Positions 8,516-17,666 of a stretch of DNA of 64,000 nt are shown here, piece after piece. A model generated the notes under the pieces. The model was not told the DNA's origin. It saw nothing but the letters and a program-made list of their open reading frames with translations, and did not search any database. Source of the stretch: Planotetraspora silvatica. GTDB lineage: Bacteria; Actinomycetota; Actinomycetes; Streptosporangiales; Streptosporangiaceae. The stretch spans positions 124,001 to 188,000 of the forward strand of contig NZ_BOOQ01000019.1 in the NCBI RefSeq assembly GCF_016863315.1. Direction: 5' to 3'. Both the position numbers and the translations under genes were made by a program. Every line of letters starts with the position of its first letter. The stretch's first letter is position 1.

Positions 8516-9195
8516 CCGCCGACAAGCCGATCCGCGTCGCGATCGCCGACGACCACCCGATGTTCCGCTCCGGGCTGCGCACGCTCGTCGAGGAGAGCCC
8601 GCACCTCGAGTTCGCCGGGGAGGCCGGCGACGGCGAGGAGGCCCTCGCGATCTGCGCCGACACTCGGCCCGACGTCATCCTCATGGACATCCGGATGCCG
8701 GGCACGAGCGGAGTCGAGGCCACGCGCCGCATCCTGGCCGGGCAGCCCGCGATCGGCGTCCTCATGCTCACCATGCTGGAGGACGACACCTCCGTCTTCG
8801 CCGCCATGCGCGCCGGCGCCCGCGGTTACATCCTCAAGGGCGCGGCGCCGGACGAGATCGTCCGCGCCGTCGTCGCGGTCGCCGCGGGTGAGGCCATCTT
8901 CGGTGCCGCCCTCGCCACGCGCATGGCGCACTTCTTCGCCACCGGCCCACGCGGCGGCGCCCACCCGTTCGCGGCCCTGTCCTCCCGCGAACGCGACGTG
9001 CTCGACCTCATCGCGGCCGGTCACTCCAACGCCGTCATCGCCGCCCGGCTCGCTCTCAGCGAGAAGACGATACGCAACAACGTGTCGAGCATCTTCGCCA
9101 AGTTGCAGGTCGTGGACCGGCCCACGGCGATCGTCCGGGCGCGGGAGGCGGGACTCGGCACACCGAACAGCGCACGCGGCGACACCCCCGTGTGA
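8512..9195 (+). CDS. NarL/FixJ (LuxR-type) response regulator, 227 aa
   Basis: Receiver domain (residues 8-125) with the acidic pocket DD at 13-14, phosphoacceptor Asp59 in DVILMDIRMPG, Thr87 in LMLTML and Lys109 in GYILKGA. A LuxR/GerE helix-turn-helix follows at about 155-210 (LSSRERDVLDLIAAGHSN, then SEKTIRNNVSSIFAKL). It acts as the DNA-binding partner of the upstream kinase, with translational coupling by the ATGA overlap. The target promoter is not evident; the only gene certainly linked is the membrane protein at 5800. It ends about 50 bp from the convergent GH31 gene. Confidence 0.95.
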   Translation: MTADKPIRVAIADDHPMFRSGLRTLVEESPHLEFAGEAGDGEEALAICADTRPDVILMDIRMPGTSGVEATRRILAGQPAIGVLMLTMLEDDTSVFAAMRAGARGYILKGAAPDEIVRAVVAVAAGEAIFGAALATRMAHFFATGPRGGAHPFAALSSRERDVLDLIAAGHSNAVIAARLALSEKTIRNNVSSIFAKLQVVDRPTAIVRAREAGLGTPNSARGDTPV

Positions 9196-9244
9196 GCTTC
9201 GTCTCGTGCGCCCTCCCCGACTCGACGAGCGTGGTCGTGACCGG

Positions 9245-10795
9245 TCAGCCTTGGCGGCGGAACCAGGGCAGTCGTGACAGGGGCGCGCTGACGGTCACGA
9301 CGTCGGGGCCGTGCAGGAGGGTGCCGTCATCGGCCTGCCACACGCCCGGCGGCAGCGCGACCTCGCGTGAGATGGCGCCCTTGACCAGGACCGGCGCCAC
9401 CAGGAGGTCGGGACCGAGCAGGAACTGGTCGATGACCCGCTCGTAGCCCTGTCCGGGGAAGGCGAACTCCAGTGACCGCATGATCGGGTCGCCCGTACGG
9501 GACGAGTCCTTGGCCAGTGCGAGGATCTCCGGGCCGAACCGTTCGTGCAGGGTGGCGGCCGCCCTGCAGTGGTCCAGGTGCTCGGCGGGCAGCAACCGCC
9601 AGGGCGCGGCCGAGAACTGCATCATCGGGAACAGCGCGGAAGCCTGCGCGTAGCGGACGAAGAGCTCGGGGTCGAAGTCGGCGCTGCCGAACGACTGGTA
9701 CTCGCCGCCGCCGATCATGTCGGGACAGGTGTACGCGTGCCCGGTGAGCGCCTGGGCAAGCGCGTTCGGGATGAGGCTGGCCAGCCCGTCGCGGCCGTCC
9801 CAGGCGTGGTGCTTGTCGCGCTGGCGCTGGGCCAGCGGCAGTCCCGCCGCGAGCCACGCGTCGCGGAACTCGTTGAGGGGGTACGGCAGGCCGAACCGGT
9901 TCCAGGCGATCGTGTACGCCTGGGGATCGGGGCATCCGAGGTCGGCGTAGAAGGCCGCCTCTCCGCCGTCGAACTTGAACCCGTCCACGCCGACGTCCTG
10001 GCGCAGCCGTCGCAGTTCTCCCGAGAGCCATCGGAGCGCCTCGGGCTTGAGCAGGTCGAGCGCCGCGCCGAACCCGTTCCACCACTCGCCGATCGCCGGC
10101 CGTCCGCGCCGGTCACGGATCAGCAGGCCGTCGTCGCGCAGCCTGCGGAAGACCTGCGAGTCGGGTGTGACGTAGGGCACCAGCCACAACATCACCTTGA
10201 AGCCCATCTCGTGCAACCGGGCCACCATCGCCGCCGGGTCGGGGAAGCGTCCGGTGTGGAAGGTCCACTGGCCGTACTCCTCGTGCCAGCGATCGTCGAT
10301 CATCAAGATGCCGGGCGGGAACCCCTGGTCCAGCACGGCCTGGGCGTAGCCGAGCACGTTCTGCTGGGTCGGCTCGAAGAGGGTCTCGATCCACAGGTTG
10401 TACTGCGGCGCGGTGAACAGGAGCGGGTCGGGCATCCGTCCGTCCGGTGGGAAACGGTCCTCGGCCAGTTGCCGGTAGACCCCTGGCAGGTCGCCGTGGC
10501 CGCCGCCGACGATGATGCCGGCGGACACGTCCGCGCGCAGCAGCAACTCGCCTCCGGCCATCTCGATCGCGAACGGCCGATCGGACCAGATGTAGCGTCC
10601 CTTGCTGGACAGGAGCATCGGCATGCCCTGGTTGCCGCCCAGGTCGCGCAGGTCGGCACGGTAACCGTCGGTGAACGGCATCTCGATGCCGTCCGCCGCG
10701 GCGCCGCCCCACCAGTACTCGCCGTCCTCGATCGGCAGTCTGACCGTTGCCCCGAGTGTCACGTTCTCCCCTTCACGACGTCCGATGTCGCTCAT
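9245..10795 (-). CDS. Glycoside hydrolase family 31, probable alpha-galactosidase-type, 516 aa
   Basis: TIM-barrel retaining alpha-glycosidase without signal peptide. The catalytic nucleophile is Asp276 in the motif VDGFKFDGGE, and a substrate-binding region WHEEYGQWTFHTGRFPDP precedes it at residues about 170-187. The KFDxGE form of the GH31 nucleophile motif is seen in the MYORG/alpha-galactosidase-like branch rather than in classic alpha-glucosidases, which fits the galactoside context. The start is ATG 10795; a GTG at 10762 with GGGGAG close upstream is an alternative that would remove 11 residues. It is divergent from the DeoR regulator, with a duplicated operator between them. Confidence 0.85.
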   Translation of the reverse strand: MSDIGRREGENVTLGATVRLPIEDGEYWWGGAAADGIEMPFTDGYRADLRDLGGNQGMPMLLSSKGRYIWSDRPFAIEMAGGELLLRADVSAGIIVGGGHGDLPGVYRQLAEDRFPPDGRMPDPLLFTAPQYNLWIETLFEPTQQNVLGYAQAVLDQGFPPGILMIDDRWHEEYGQWTFHTGRFPDPAAMVARLHEMGFKVMLWLVPYVTPDSQVFRRLRDDGLLIRDRRGRPAIGEWWNGFGAALDLLKPEALRWLSGELRRLRQDVGVDGFKFDGGEAAFYADLGCPDPQAYTIAWNRFGLPYPLNEFRDAWLAAGLPLAQRQRDKHHAWDGRDGLASLIPNALAQALTGHAYTCPDMIGGGEYQSFGSADFDPELFVRYAQASALFPMMQFSAAPWRLLPAEHLDHCRAAATLHERFGPEILALAKDSSRTGDPIMRSLEFAFPGQGYERVIDQFLLGPDLLVAPVLVKGAISREVALPPGVWQADDGTLLHGPDVVTVSAPLSRLPWFRRQG

Positions 10796-10814
10796 GGTGC
10801 GGAACGCGGGCGAG

Positions 10815-10907
10815 CTTGTCAATGAGAAACAAACTCTTTCCAAACAGAAAGGATCTTGTGTGTCATAAGCGTTACAAATTGCCGATTGACAAGGTTTGGA
10901 AAGTGTT
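10815..10907. promoter_or_regulatory. Divergent GH31/DeoR control region with paired operators
   Basis: Two copies of AAC-N-CTTTCCAAAC lie in inverted orientation, at 10832-10845 and (as reverse complement) at 10894-10907, 62 bp apart (about six turns). Just outside or overlapping them lies a second inverted pair, CTTGTCAA (10815-10822) and TTGACAAG (10886-10893). In each direction this supplies a -35 TTGACA, followed 16-17 bases later by GCACC and the ATG. The symmetry fits a DeoR-family repressor looping across or blocking both promoters. Operator assignment is an inference from repetition and position. Confidence 0.65.
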
Positions 10908-10913
10908 AGCACC

Positions 10914-11756
10914 ATGGCGGCCATGGTTCCCGAGCCTGAAGGCGTCCCTACCGAAGGGCGCCGCGAACGCATCGCGGCCCTCGTGGCCGACCGCACTTTC
11001 GTCCGTATCGGCGATCTGGCCGACGCGTTCGGCATCTCCAGGGTCACCGTCCGTGCCGATCTCGATTTCCTGGAGAAGCAGGGCAGGCTCAAACGGGTCC
11101 GCGGTGGGGCACTCGCCGACGCGCGGCCCGGCGCACTGCCCGCCAGCCGGGCGGGCGGCCTCATCGAGTCCTCCTTCGAGGACGCGATGGACGCCTCCGC
11201 CACGGAGAAGACGCTCATCGGCCGGGCCGCCGCGCAGCTCATCACTTCGGGCGAGAGCGTGATCCTCGAGGCCGGCACCACCACGATGGCGGTGGCCAGG
11301 GCACTCGTCGAGCGCGCCGACCTGCGTGACGTGGTGATCTTCACCAACGGCCTGGCGATCGCGCTGGAGCTGGAACGGGCGATCCCCCGCTTCACCGTGA
11401 TCGTCACCGGCGGCACCCTGCGCCCGCTGCAACATTCCCTGGTCAACCCGCTGGGAGTGGGCATGCTGGCCCAGATCAACGCCGACACCCTGTTCCTGGG
11501 CTGCAACGGAATCCATCCCCGGACGGGCTTCACCAACCTCAACCTTCCCGAGGCCGAACTCAAGCAGGCCATGATCCGCTCGGCGGGCCGCCGGATGTTC
11601 GTGGCCGACGGCTCCAAGGTGGGCCGCGTCGAACTGGCCCCCATCTGCCCGATCGACGAGGCGGATCTGCTGTTGACCGGCGCCTCCGCCGACGTCCAGG
11701 CGGTGGCCGAGTGCCGCGAGGCCGGCCTCGACGTCGAGATCTGCGAGGAGGCGTGA
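10914..11756 (+). CDS. DeoR-family sugar-responsive transcriptional regulator, 280 aa
   Basis: N-terminal DeoR winged helix (residues about 12-65, RIAALVADRTFVRIGDLADA, then GISRVTVRADLDFLEKQG) and a C-terminal DeoRC sensor domain with the NagB/RpiA-like fold (about 85-245, ESVILEAGTTTMAVARAL and FTNGLAIALELE). These repressors usually release DNA on binding a sugar phosphate. The start is ATG 10914; ATG 10923 and an upstream TTG are alternatives and none has a good ribosome site, so a leaderless or near-leaderless mRNA is possible. The stop codon overlaps the ATG of the permease gene (TGATG), so it leads the first transporter operon. Confidence 0.92.
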   Translation: MAAMVPEPEGVPTEGRRERIAALVADRTFVRIGDLADAFGISRVTVRADLDFLEKQGRLKRVRGGALADARPGALPASRAGGLIESSFEDAMDASATEKTLIGRAAAQLITSGESVILEAGTTTMAVARALVERADLRDVVIFTNGLAIALELERAIPRFTVIVTGGTLRPLQHSLVNPLGVGMLAQINADTLFLGCNGIHPRTGFTNLNLPEAELKQAMIRSAGRRMFVADGSKVGRVELAPICPIDEADLLLTGASADVQAVAECREAGLDVEICEEA

Positions 11757-12688
11757 TGGCCGCCACCCTCCTGGCGCGGCCACTCGGACGCCGTACGGCG
11801 CGGCGGTCCGGGTCGTCGTGGCAGCGTGGTCACGGCAGGATCGCACTGGTCTTCCTCGCACCCGCGCTGATCGGGTTCGCCGCCTTCTACCTGGTGCCGA
11901 CCGTGCGTGGCCTGTGGTTCAGCTTCACCGACTACAACCTGCTGTCCGACCCGAAGGTCGTCGGGCTGGGCAACTACGGCGAGGTGCTGAGCGACCGGGT
12001 GTTCTGGAACGCGCTCAAGGTGACCGGCGTCTACGTCGTGTTCAACGTCGCCACCCAGACCGTTCTGGCCCTGGGCCTGGCCGTCCTGATGGAAAGACTG
12101 ACGAGGTCGGTCATGATCAGGGCGATGGTGCTGCTGCCGTGGCTGGTGCCGAACGTCACGATCGCCCTGCTGTGGATGTGGCTGCTCGATGTCAACGTCG
12201 GCTTCGTCAACCACGTGATGGAGCAGATCGGGCTGTCCAAGCAGGGTTTCCTGTTCAGCCCCGACCAGAGCATCCTCACCATCGCCTCGATCAACACCTG
12301 GCGGCACGTCGGCTACACGGCGTTGTTGCTGTTCGCCGGCATGCAGCTCATCCCCAAGCACCTCTATGAGGCGGGCAGGATCGACGGCGCGGGCGAAGGG
12401 CGGATGTTCCGGCAGATCACTTTGCCGCTGCTGCGCCCGGTGCTCGCGCTGGTGCTCGTGGTCTCCCTGATCGGATCGTTCCAGATCTTCGACACCGTGG
12501 CGGTGACCACGGAGGGCGGGCCGGTCAACGCGTCCCGGGTCATCTACTACTACATCTACGAGAAGGCCTTCACCCAGTTCGAGTTCGGCTACGCCTCGGC
12601 GATGTCGGTCTTCCTCATCGTGTTCCTCGTCGCGCTGACCCTGCTGCAGATGCGGCTGTTGCGCGCCTCGACCTCAGATCTCGCCTAG
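11756..12688 (+). CDS. CUT1 sugar ABC transporter permease, MalF-type, 310 aa
   Basis: Integral membrane permease with six predicted helices, starting around IALVFLAPALIGFAAFYLVP. The cytoplasmic EAA loop reads EAGRIDGAGEGRMFRQITLP (residues about 203-222) and is the contact site for the ATPase. The start ATG overlaps the DeoR stop and has GAGGAG upstream. It pairs with the permease at 12697 and the binding protein at 13589. No ATPase gene is in the window, so a shared MsiK-type ATPase elsewhere is presumed, as is known for actinomycete CUT1 systems. The substrate is likely a galactoside, from the adjacent glycosidases. Confidence 0.93.
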   Translation: MAATLLARPLGRRTARRSGSSWQRGHGRIALVFLAPALIGFAAFYLVPTVRGLWFSFTDYNLLSDPKVVGLGNYGEVLSDRVFWNALKVTGVYVVFNVATQTVLALGLAVLMERLTRSVMIRAMVLLPWLVPNVTIALLWMWLLDVNVGFVNHVMEQIGLSKQGFLFSPDQSILTIASINTWRHVGYTALLLFAGMQLIPKHLYEAGRIDGAGEGRMFRQITLPLLRPVLALVLVVSLIGSFQIFDTVAVTTEGGPVNASRVIYYYIYEKAFTQFEFGYASAMSVFLIVFLVALTLLQMRLLRASTSDLA

Positions 12689-12696
12689 GCGGAACC

Positions 12697-13572
12697 ATGC
12701 GGAAAAACCCAGCCCGCCTGCTTGCCTGGGTGGGTCTCCTCGCAGCGCTCGCGATCACCCTGTTCCCCTTCTGGTGGATGCTCCGCACGGCGCTCACCGG
12801 CAACGCGAACCTGTTCAACGGCAGTTACTCGTTCCTTCCCGACGACCCGACGCCGATCAATTTCGAGCGGGTCCTCGGCCTGGCCTCCCCCGAGGAGGCG
12901 CGAGCCGCGGGCGGCACCGCGGCCAGCATGGACTTCTGGCTCTACCTGCGGAACTCGGTGCTGTTCGCCTTCGCCGTCGTCGCCGGTCAGGTCACCTTCA
13001 GCGCGATGGCCGCCTACGCCTTCGCCCGGCTGCGCTTCCGCGGGCGGGACGTGCTGTTCTACCTGTTCCTCAGCACGATGATGATCCCGCCGATCTTCAC
13101 GGTCCTGCCCAACTTCGTGCTCATCAAGAGCCTCGGCGGCGTCAACACCTTCTGGGGGCTGGTCGCGCCGTACTTCTTCATGACGCCGTTCGCGGTGTTC
13201 TTCCTGCGTCAGTTCTTCCTCAGCGTGCCCGGCGAGATCGAGGAGGCGGCCGGGCTCGACGGCGCGAGCCGCTGGCGCATCTTCTGGCAGGTCGTCGTGC
13301 CGATGAACAGGGGCCCGCTGCTCACCCTGGCCGTCATCACCGCGGTGCAGACCTGGAACGAGTTCCTGTGGCCGCTGCTGATCGCCAAGCAGGAGAACGT
13401 CCGGGTGCTGACCACGGCCATGGCGATCTTCCAGCAGCAGACGCCCAACGCCACCCCCGACTGGGCGGGTCTCATGGCCGGCGCCACCCTCGCCGTCCTG
13501 CCCGTCCTCCTGCTGCTCATCCTCTTCGGCCGCCGACTGGTCGATTCGATCCGTTTCACCGGCATCAAGTAA
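12697..13572 (+). CDS. CUT1 sugar ABC transporter permease, MalG-type, 291 aa
   Basis: Second permease of the first importer. It has six hydrophobic helices, an extracytoplasmic loop after helix 1 of about 60 residues, and the EAA motif EEAAGLDGASRWRIFWQVVV at about residues 182-201. The C-terminus ends in RRLVDSIRFTGIK, similar to the usual MalG tail. It begins eight bases after the MalF-type gene, and the solute-binding protein starts 16 bases after it, so the four genes 10914-14929 form one operon. Together with its partner it should form the membrane channel that passes the sugar delivered by the lipoprotein. Confidence 0.93.
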   Translation: MRKNPARLLAWVGLLAALAITLFPFWWMLRTALTGNANLFNGSYSFLPDDPTPINFERVLGLASPEEARAAGGTAASMDFWLYLRNSVLFAFAVVAGQVTFSAMAAYAFARLRFRGRDVLFYLFLSTMMIPPIFTVLPNFVLIKSLGGVNTFWGLVAPYFFMTPFAVFFLRQFFLSVPGEIEEAAGLDGASRWRIFWQVVVPMNRGPLLTLAVITAVQTWNEFLWPLLIAKQENVRVLTTAMAIFQQQTPNATPDWAGLMAGATLAVLPVLLLLILFGRRLVDSIRFTGIK

Positions 13573-13588
13573 CCCCCCTGGAGAGACC

Positions 13589-14929
13589 ATGAAGACCCCC
13601 CGCCGCACTCTGTTCGCGACCATGCTCACCCTCAGCACTCTCGCCGTCACCGCATGCGGCGGCGGCGGCTCGGGGACTCCCGCGGCCGACGAGAAGGTCA
13701 CGCTCACCTACGCGTTGTGGGACGACAAGCAGCAACCCGCCTACCAGAAGTGCGCCGACGCCTTCCACGCCGCGAACCCCGGCATCGACATCACGATCAC
13801 CCAGTCCGGCTGGGACCAGTACTGGACGGACCTGACCACCAAGCTGGCCGCGGGCGACGCGCCCGACGTGTTCACCGACCACCTGTCCCGCTATCCCGAG
13901 CTGGCCAAGAACAACCAGCTGCTGGACATCCAGCAGGACGTCGCGAACGACAAGCTCGATCTGTCGATCTACCAGAAGGGCCTGGCCGACCTCTGGGTGC
14001 GCGACGGCAAGAGGTACGGCCTGCCCAAGGACTGGGACACCATCGCGGTCGTCTACAACACCAAGCAGGTGGCGAAGGCCGGGATCGACCCCAAGGAGTT
14101 CGCCACCTGGACGTGGAACCCCACTGACGGCGGCGACTTCGAGAAGACGGTCGCCAAGCTCACCATCGACGGCCAGGGCCGCAACGGCCTGGACCCCGCG
14201 TTCGACAAGACCGACGTCAAGACCTACGGCCTGGCCCTGGAGACGGGAGGCGGCGCCTACGGCCAGGGCCAGTGGAGCCACTTCGCGGCCAGCGACGGCT
14301 TCGTCTTCACCGACAAGAACCCCTTCGGCTCCCGGTACAACTACGACGACCCCAAGCTGGCCGAGACGATCGACTGGTACGCCGGGCTGATCAAGAAGGG
14401 CTACATGCCGCCCTACGACCAGGCCGGCAAGCTCGGCGTCACCCCGATGATGGAGGCGGGCAAGGCCGCCATGGTCACCACGGGCTCCTGGACCATCTCC
14501 AGCTGGGGCGAGGACTTCGCCTTCGCGCCGCTCCCCATCGGCCCGCAGGGACGCAAGACGATGATCAACGGCCTGGCCGACTCGATCTACGCCGGCACCA
14601 AGCACAAGGACGAGGCCTGGAAGTGGGTCCGCTTCCTCGGCTCGGCCGAATGCCAGGACCTGATCGCCGACAGCGCGGCGGTCTTCCCCGCGATCACCAG
14701 CTCCGCCGACAAGGCCCTGGCCGCGCACAAGGCCGCAGGGCGTGACGTCAGCGCCTTCGTGGACGAGGCCGCCGACCCACAGGGCACCTTCCTCTACCCG
14801 ATCACCGACAACGCCGCGAAGGTCGAGCAACTCGTCCTGGCCGCCTACGAGAGCGTCATGCTCGGCAAGGCCGACGCCCGCACGGCGCTGCCCGCCGTCA
14901 ACACCGAGGTCAACAACCTCTTCCAGTGA
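13589..14929 (+). CDS. Extracellular sugar-binding lipoprotein of ABC importer 1, 446 aa
   Basis: Family 1 extracellular solute-binding protein. A lipoprotein signal peptide ends in the lipobox LAVTAC, with Cys23 as the lipidated residue, followed by a flexible GGGGSGTPAADE linker. The mature part begins VTLTYALWDDKQQPAYQK, a typical first strand of this family. Aromatic residues that could stack on sugar are present, for example QSGWDQYWTDL and WTWNP. The ATG follows a GGAGAG ribosome site. It is the last gene of the DeoR-led operon and meets the convergent epimerase-like gene 39 bp away. It is about 20 residues longer than the binding protein of the second importer and clearly divergent from it. 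Confidence 0.93.
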   Translation: MKTPRRTLFATMLTLSTLAVTACGGGGSGTPAADEKVTLTYALWDDKQQPAYQKCADAFHAANPGIDITITQSGWDQYWTDLTTKLAAGDAPDVFTDHLSRYPELAKNNQLLDIQQDVANDKLDLSIYQKGLADLWVRDGKRYGLPKDWDTIAVVYNTKQVAKAGIDPKEFATWTWNPTDGGDFEKTVAKLTIDGQGRNGLDPAFDKTDVKTYGLALETGGGAYGQGQWSHFAASDGFVFTDKNPFGSRYNYDDPKLAETIDWYAGLIKKGYMPPYDQAGKLGVTPMMEAGKAAMVTTGSWTISSWGEDFAFAPLPIGPQGRKTMINGLADSIYAGTKHKDEAWKWVRFLGSAECQDLIADSAAVFPAITSSADKALAAHKAAGRDVSAFVDEAADPQGTFLYPITDNAAKVEQLVLAAYESVMLGKADARTALPAVNTEVNNLFQ

Positions 14930-14968
14930 ACCGCCGGCCTGGACGTCCCTGACACCGCGGCGGACGGT

Positions 14969-15796
14969 TCACCCCTGGCCCAGCCGTTCCGCTGCCAGGA
15001 CGAGCCGCCACGTCAGCTCGCCGGAGGCGGGGACCACCGCGGCGTCCCCCGGTCCCGCTTCGGCGAGGTCGAAGACCGCGCCCAGCATGGGCTCCACGCC
15101 GATGCTGCGGTACGGCGCGTGCGCGGGGAATCCCCCGAGGTTGCGCCACAGGGCGACGGAGACCGGGACTCCGGCGGGCGCCTCCACACGCAGGCTGAGC
15201 GTGTCGGGACCGTCGGTCACCCGTACGGCGCCGCACCGGAGCACAGCCCCCACCGCGGTGCCGTCTCGCGGGCCGAACCGGTCGAGCGGCAGGTCCAGGG
15301 GGGCGGGCCAGCGACCCTCGAGGTAGGGGGCGCCGGATGGCCACGGACGGCCGAGCATCGGCGCGGCCTCGGGGAAGACCCTCGCCGGGGTCGCGGGAGG
15401 AGCGATGAGCCGGGCGTCCTCACCGAGGTCGAGCAGGGCATGGGCGGCCCAGACGAACGGGTACCCGGGCTCGGCCGACAGGCGGTAGGACGCCACCACC
15501 GTCCCCGCCTCCTCGGCGACCGTGCGCCGCAACTCGAAGCCCTCGCCGCGTACGGAACTGTCGGCGGCGGAGCCGTCCCAGGGGCGGCTCCACACGTCGC
15601 CGTGGTCCGGCAGGCCGCGCACCGTGGGAAGGCACTCCTCCAGGCCGCCCACGTCGACGAAGTCCGCGCCGGGAGCCGCGGTCTCCCGGTCCGGATCGGG
15701 ACGCGACCACAGCCACTCGCGTCCCCCGCCGGCGAGGGACGTCCATCTTCCGCCCCGCGCCAGATCGAAGCGGGGACGCAGCGGGATCGAAAACAT
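14969..15796 (-). CDS. Aldose 1-epimerase-like (galactose mutarotase fold) protein, 275 aa
   Basis: A beta-rich protein whose layout resembles aldose epimerases. It opens FSIPLRPRFDLARGGRWTSL, contains WSRPWDGSAADSS and FVWAAHALLDLGEDARL (a HALL-type motif with the expected His), and ends in GVEPMLGAVFDLAEAG, matching the GxEP region with the catalytic Glu. This would interconvert sugar anomers released by the glycosidases. The start is ATG 15796, as GGGAG lies five bases before the spacer; an ATG 12 bases upstream is less likely. The SDR gene upstream on the same strand ends 44 bp away, so both probably form one transcript. Family similarity is moderate. Confidence 0.65.
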   Translation of the reverse strand: MFSIPLRPRFDLARGGRWTSLAGGGREWLWSRPDPDRETAAPGADFVDVGGLEECLPTVRGLPDHGDVWSRPWDGSAADSSVRGEGFELRRTVAEEAGTVVASYRLSAEPGYPFVWAAHALLDLGEDARLIAPPATPARVFPEAAPMLGRPWPSGAPYLEGRWPAPLDLPLDRFGPRDGTAVGAVLRCGAVRVTDGPDTLSLRVEAPAGVPVSVALWRNLGGFPAHAPYRSIGVEPMLGAVFDLAEAGPGDAAVVPASGELTWRLVLAAERLGQG

Positions 15797-15840
15797 CAGC
15801 TCTCCCATCAGGGCCTGCACGCCTGTCCTGAGAAACGCGG

Positions 15841-16572
15841 TCAGGCGGAGTCCTTGACCGCGCTCCATCCGCCGTCCACGACCAGGCACGCCCCGGTGAC
15901 GTACGAGCTCTCCTCGCAGGCGAGGAAGGTGACCGCGGCCGCCACCTCGTCGGGCCGGCCGAAGCGCGCGGCCGCGGTGCCCGCCACGCTGCGCCGGCGG
16001 TCCTCCGCACCGATGCCGTCCCAGGCGGGAGTGAGGATCGGCCCGGGAAGCACGGTGTTGACCCGCACGTCGGGGCCGTACTCGACCGCGAGCTGGCGGC
16101 CGAGCGACACGAGGCCGCCCTTGGCGGCGGCGTAGGCGGGATGCCCGGGCAGGCCGAACGACGCGTGGACGGAGGAGCTCAGGACGACGGCGCCTCTGGC
16201 CTCCCGCAGGAGCCCGAGACAGGCGTTGACCGCCAGGTACGTCCCCTTGAGATTGACCGCGATCTGCCGGTCCCAGTCGTCCTCGGCCAGTTCGTGCGCG
16301 GGAGCCCGGACCACCATGCTGGCGTTGCTGTGGAGCACGTCCAGCCGTCCGAACTCGGCTTGCGCCGCCTCCGCGATCCGCCGCCAGGTCGCGGCGTCCG
16401 ACACGTCGCCGGTCACCGTCAGCACGCCCGGCCTGTCGGAGCTCTGCGCGGCGACGTCCACCGCGATCACGCGCGCGTCCTCGACGAGGAACCGATCCAC
16501 GACCGCGGCGCCGATGCCCGAGGCCGCACCGGTGATCACGGCGACCTTCCCGGACAGCAGTCCTCGTCCCAT
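15841..16572 (-). CDS. Short-chain dehydrogenase/reductase, 243 aa
   Basis: Classical SDR. The NAD(P)-binding motif is TGAASGIG near the N-terminus, followed by DVSDAATW. The usual NNAG is replaced by SNAS. Catalytic Ser is in VVLSSSVHASF and the Tyr/Lys pair is in YAAAKGG. The C-terminus YVTGACLVVDGGWSAV is typical of the family. The start is ATG 16572 with AGGTGG five bases before the spacer. Located among galactoside genes, it may oxidise a sugar such as galactose, but the substrate is not determined by sequence. It is divergent from the AraC regulator and upstream of the epimerase-like gene. Confidence 0.9.
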   Translation of the reverse strand: MGRGLLSGKVAVITGAASGIGAAVVDRFLVEDARVIAVDVAAQSSDRPGVLTVTGDVSDAATWRRIAEAAQAEFGRLDVLHSNASMVVRAPAHELAEDDWDRQIAVNLKGTYLAVNACLGLLREARGAVVLSSSVHASFGLPGHPAYAAAKGGLVSLGRQLAVEYGPDVRVNTVLPGPILTPAWDGIGAEDRRRSVAGTAAARFGRPDEVAAAVTFLACEESSYVTGACLVVDGGWSAVKDSA

Positions 16573-16739
16573 TCTCTCCACCTTGTCCCCGACGGTGAGT
16601 GATACGTCGAGCCGATCCCTTCAGGCCGGGATCAGCCCGGTTGTTCATCGCGACCAGTCAACACGCGCCGGCGGTCGCGGGGAATGTCCGATGATCGCGG
16701 TCACCTGGACGATCCGATGGTTCGTGCCATACTGAGCCC

Positions 16740-17603
16740 ATGCCGATCCAGGAGGGGTTCCACAACCAGCGGCTGACCGTCGTGCCTCGCCGGGTCGTCG
16801 TCGAGGCGATCTCCCGCCCGGTGACGAGACGCCTCATGGTCACCGATACCGGCTACTACCCGAACGCCGCAGACCACCTGATGAGACGGCCGAGCGGCAT
16901 CGAGGAGACCATCCTCATCCTGTGCACGGCCGGCACGGGGTGGGCGAATGTCGGGGGGACCCAGCATCGCGTCGGGGCCCACACGGCCTTGGTGATCCCC
17001 CACGGCATCCCCCACGCCTACGGCGCGTCCGCCGATAATCCCTGGACGATCTGGTGGTGCCACTTACGAGGCGCAGACCTGACGGAGCTCATCGAGGAGA
17101 TCGGGGCGGGCGCGTCCAGACCCGTGGTCCCGATCGGCCGCCTCGATCGGGCGATCGCCTTGCTCGACGAGATCGTGACCATACTTGAACGGGATCATTC
17201 ACCGGCGAGCCTGATGGGCGCGGCCGGCGTCGCGTGGAAACTCCTCACCCAGATCGTGGTCGACCGCACCATGCCGGTGCCCGGTGACCCCCTGCAGCGC
17301 GCGATGGCCTACCTGGCCGAACGGCTGGACAGGACCGTCCGGGTCGCCGACCTGGCGGCTCTGGTCGGCGTCTCCCCCTCCCACCTGAGCGCGCTGTTCC
17401 GCCGCGCCACCGGAGGCGGGGTGCTCGCGCACCACACGGCGCTCCGGATGGCGCAGGCGCGCAACCTCCTCGACACGACGGACGCGACCGTCGCGGCCAT
17501 CGCCCGCGAGGTCGGCTACCCCGACCCCTTCTACTTCTCCCGTCACTTCAAGCGGATGCACGAGGCCAGTCCCACCGAGTACCGCAACCGCGCGAAGGGC
17601 TGA
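16740..17603 (+). CDS. AraC-family transcriptional regulator, 287 aa
   Basis: N-terminal cupin sensor domain (residues about 20-110, with GGTQHRVGAHTALVIPHGIP and the WWCHLRG tail) and C-terminal AraC HTH pair (about 190-285, LAALVGVSPSHLSALFRRAT and GYPDPFYFSRHFKRMHEASP). This architecture is that of sugar-responsive activators such as RafR, MsmR or MelR. A -10-like CATACT at 16728-16733 ends only six bases before the ATG and there is no ribosome site, so the mRNA is likely leaderless. It sits between the SDR and the GH36 operon, and probably activates one or both when galactoside is present. Confidence 0.93.
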   Translation: MPIQEGFHNQRLTVVPRRVVVEAISRPVTRRLMVTDTGYYPNAADHLMRRPSGIEETILILCTAGTGWANVGGTQHRVGAHTALVIPHGIPHAYGASADNPWTIWWCHLRGADLTELIEEIGAGASRPVVPIGRLDRAIALLDEIVTILERDHSPASLMGAAGVAWKLLTQIVVDRTMPVPGDPLQRAMAYLAERLDRTVRVADLAALVGVSPSHLSALFRRATGGGVLAHHTALRMAQARNLLDTTDATVAAIAREVGYPDPFYFSRHFKRMHEASPTEYRNRAKG

Positions 17604-17666
17604 GCCGTACGGCCACCCCCTGTCACGACGCCGCGCGCACACGCGGTGCCGAGCCCGCTCTCCCCG

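Noticed and set aside
10796-12361. A minus-strand open frame that would extend the GH31 protein by more than 500 residues
   Set aside because: It lies opposite the DeoR and permease genes, has Arg/Ser/Pro-rich shadow composition, and crosses the divergent promoter. The GH31 protein is complete from 10795.
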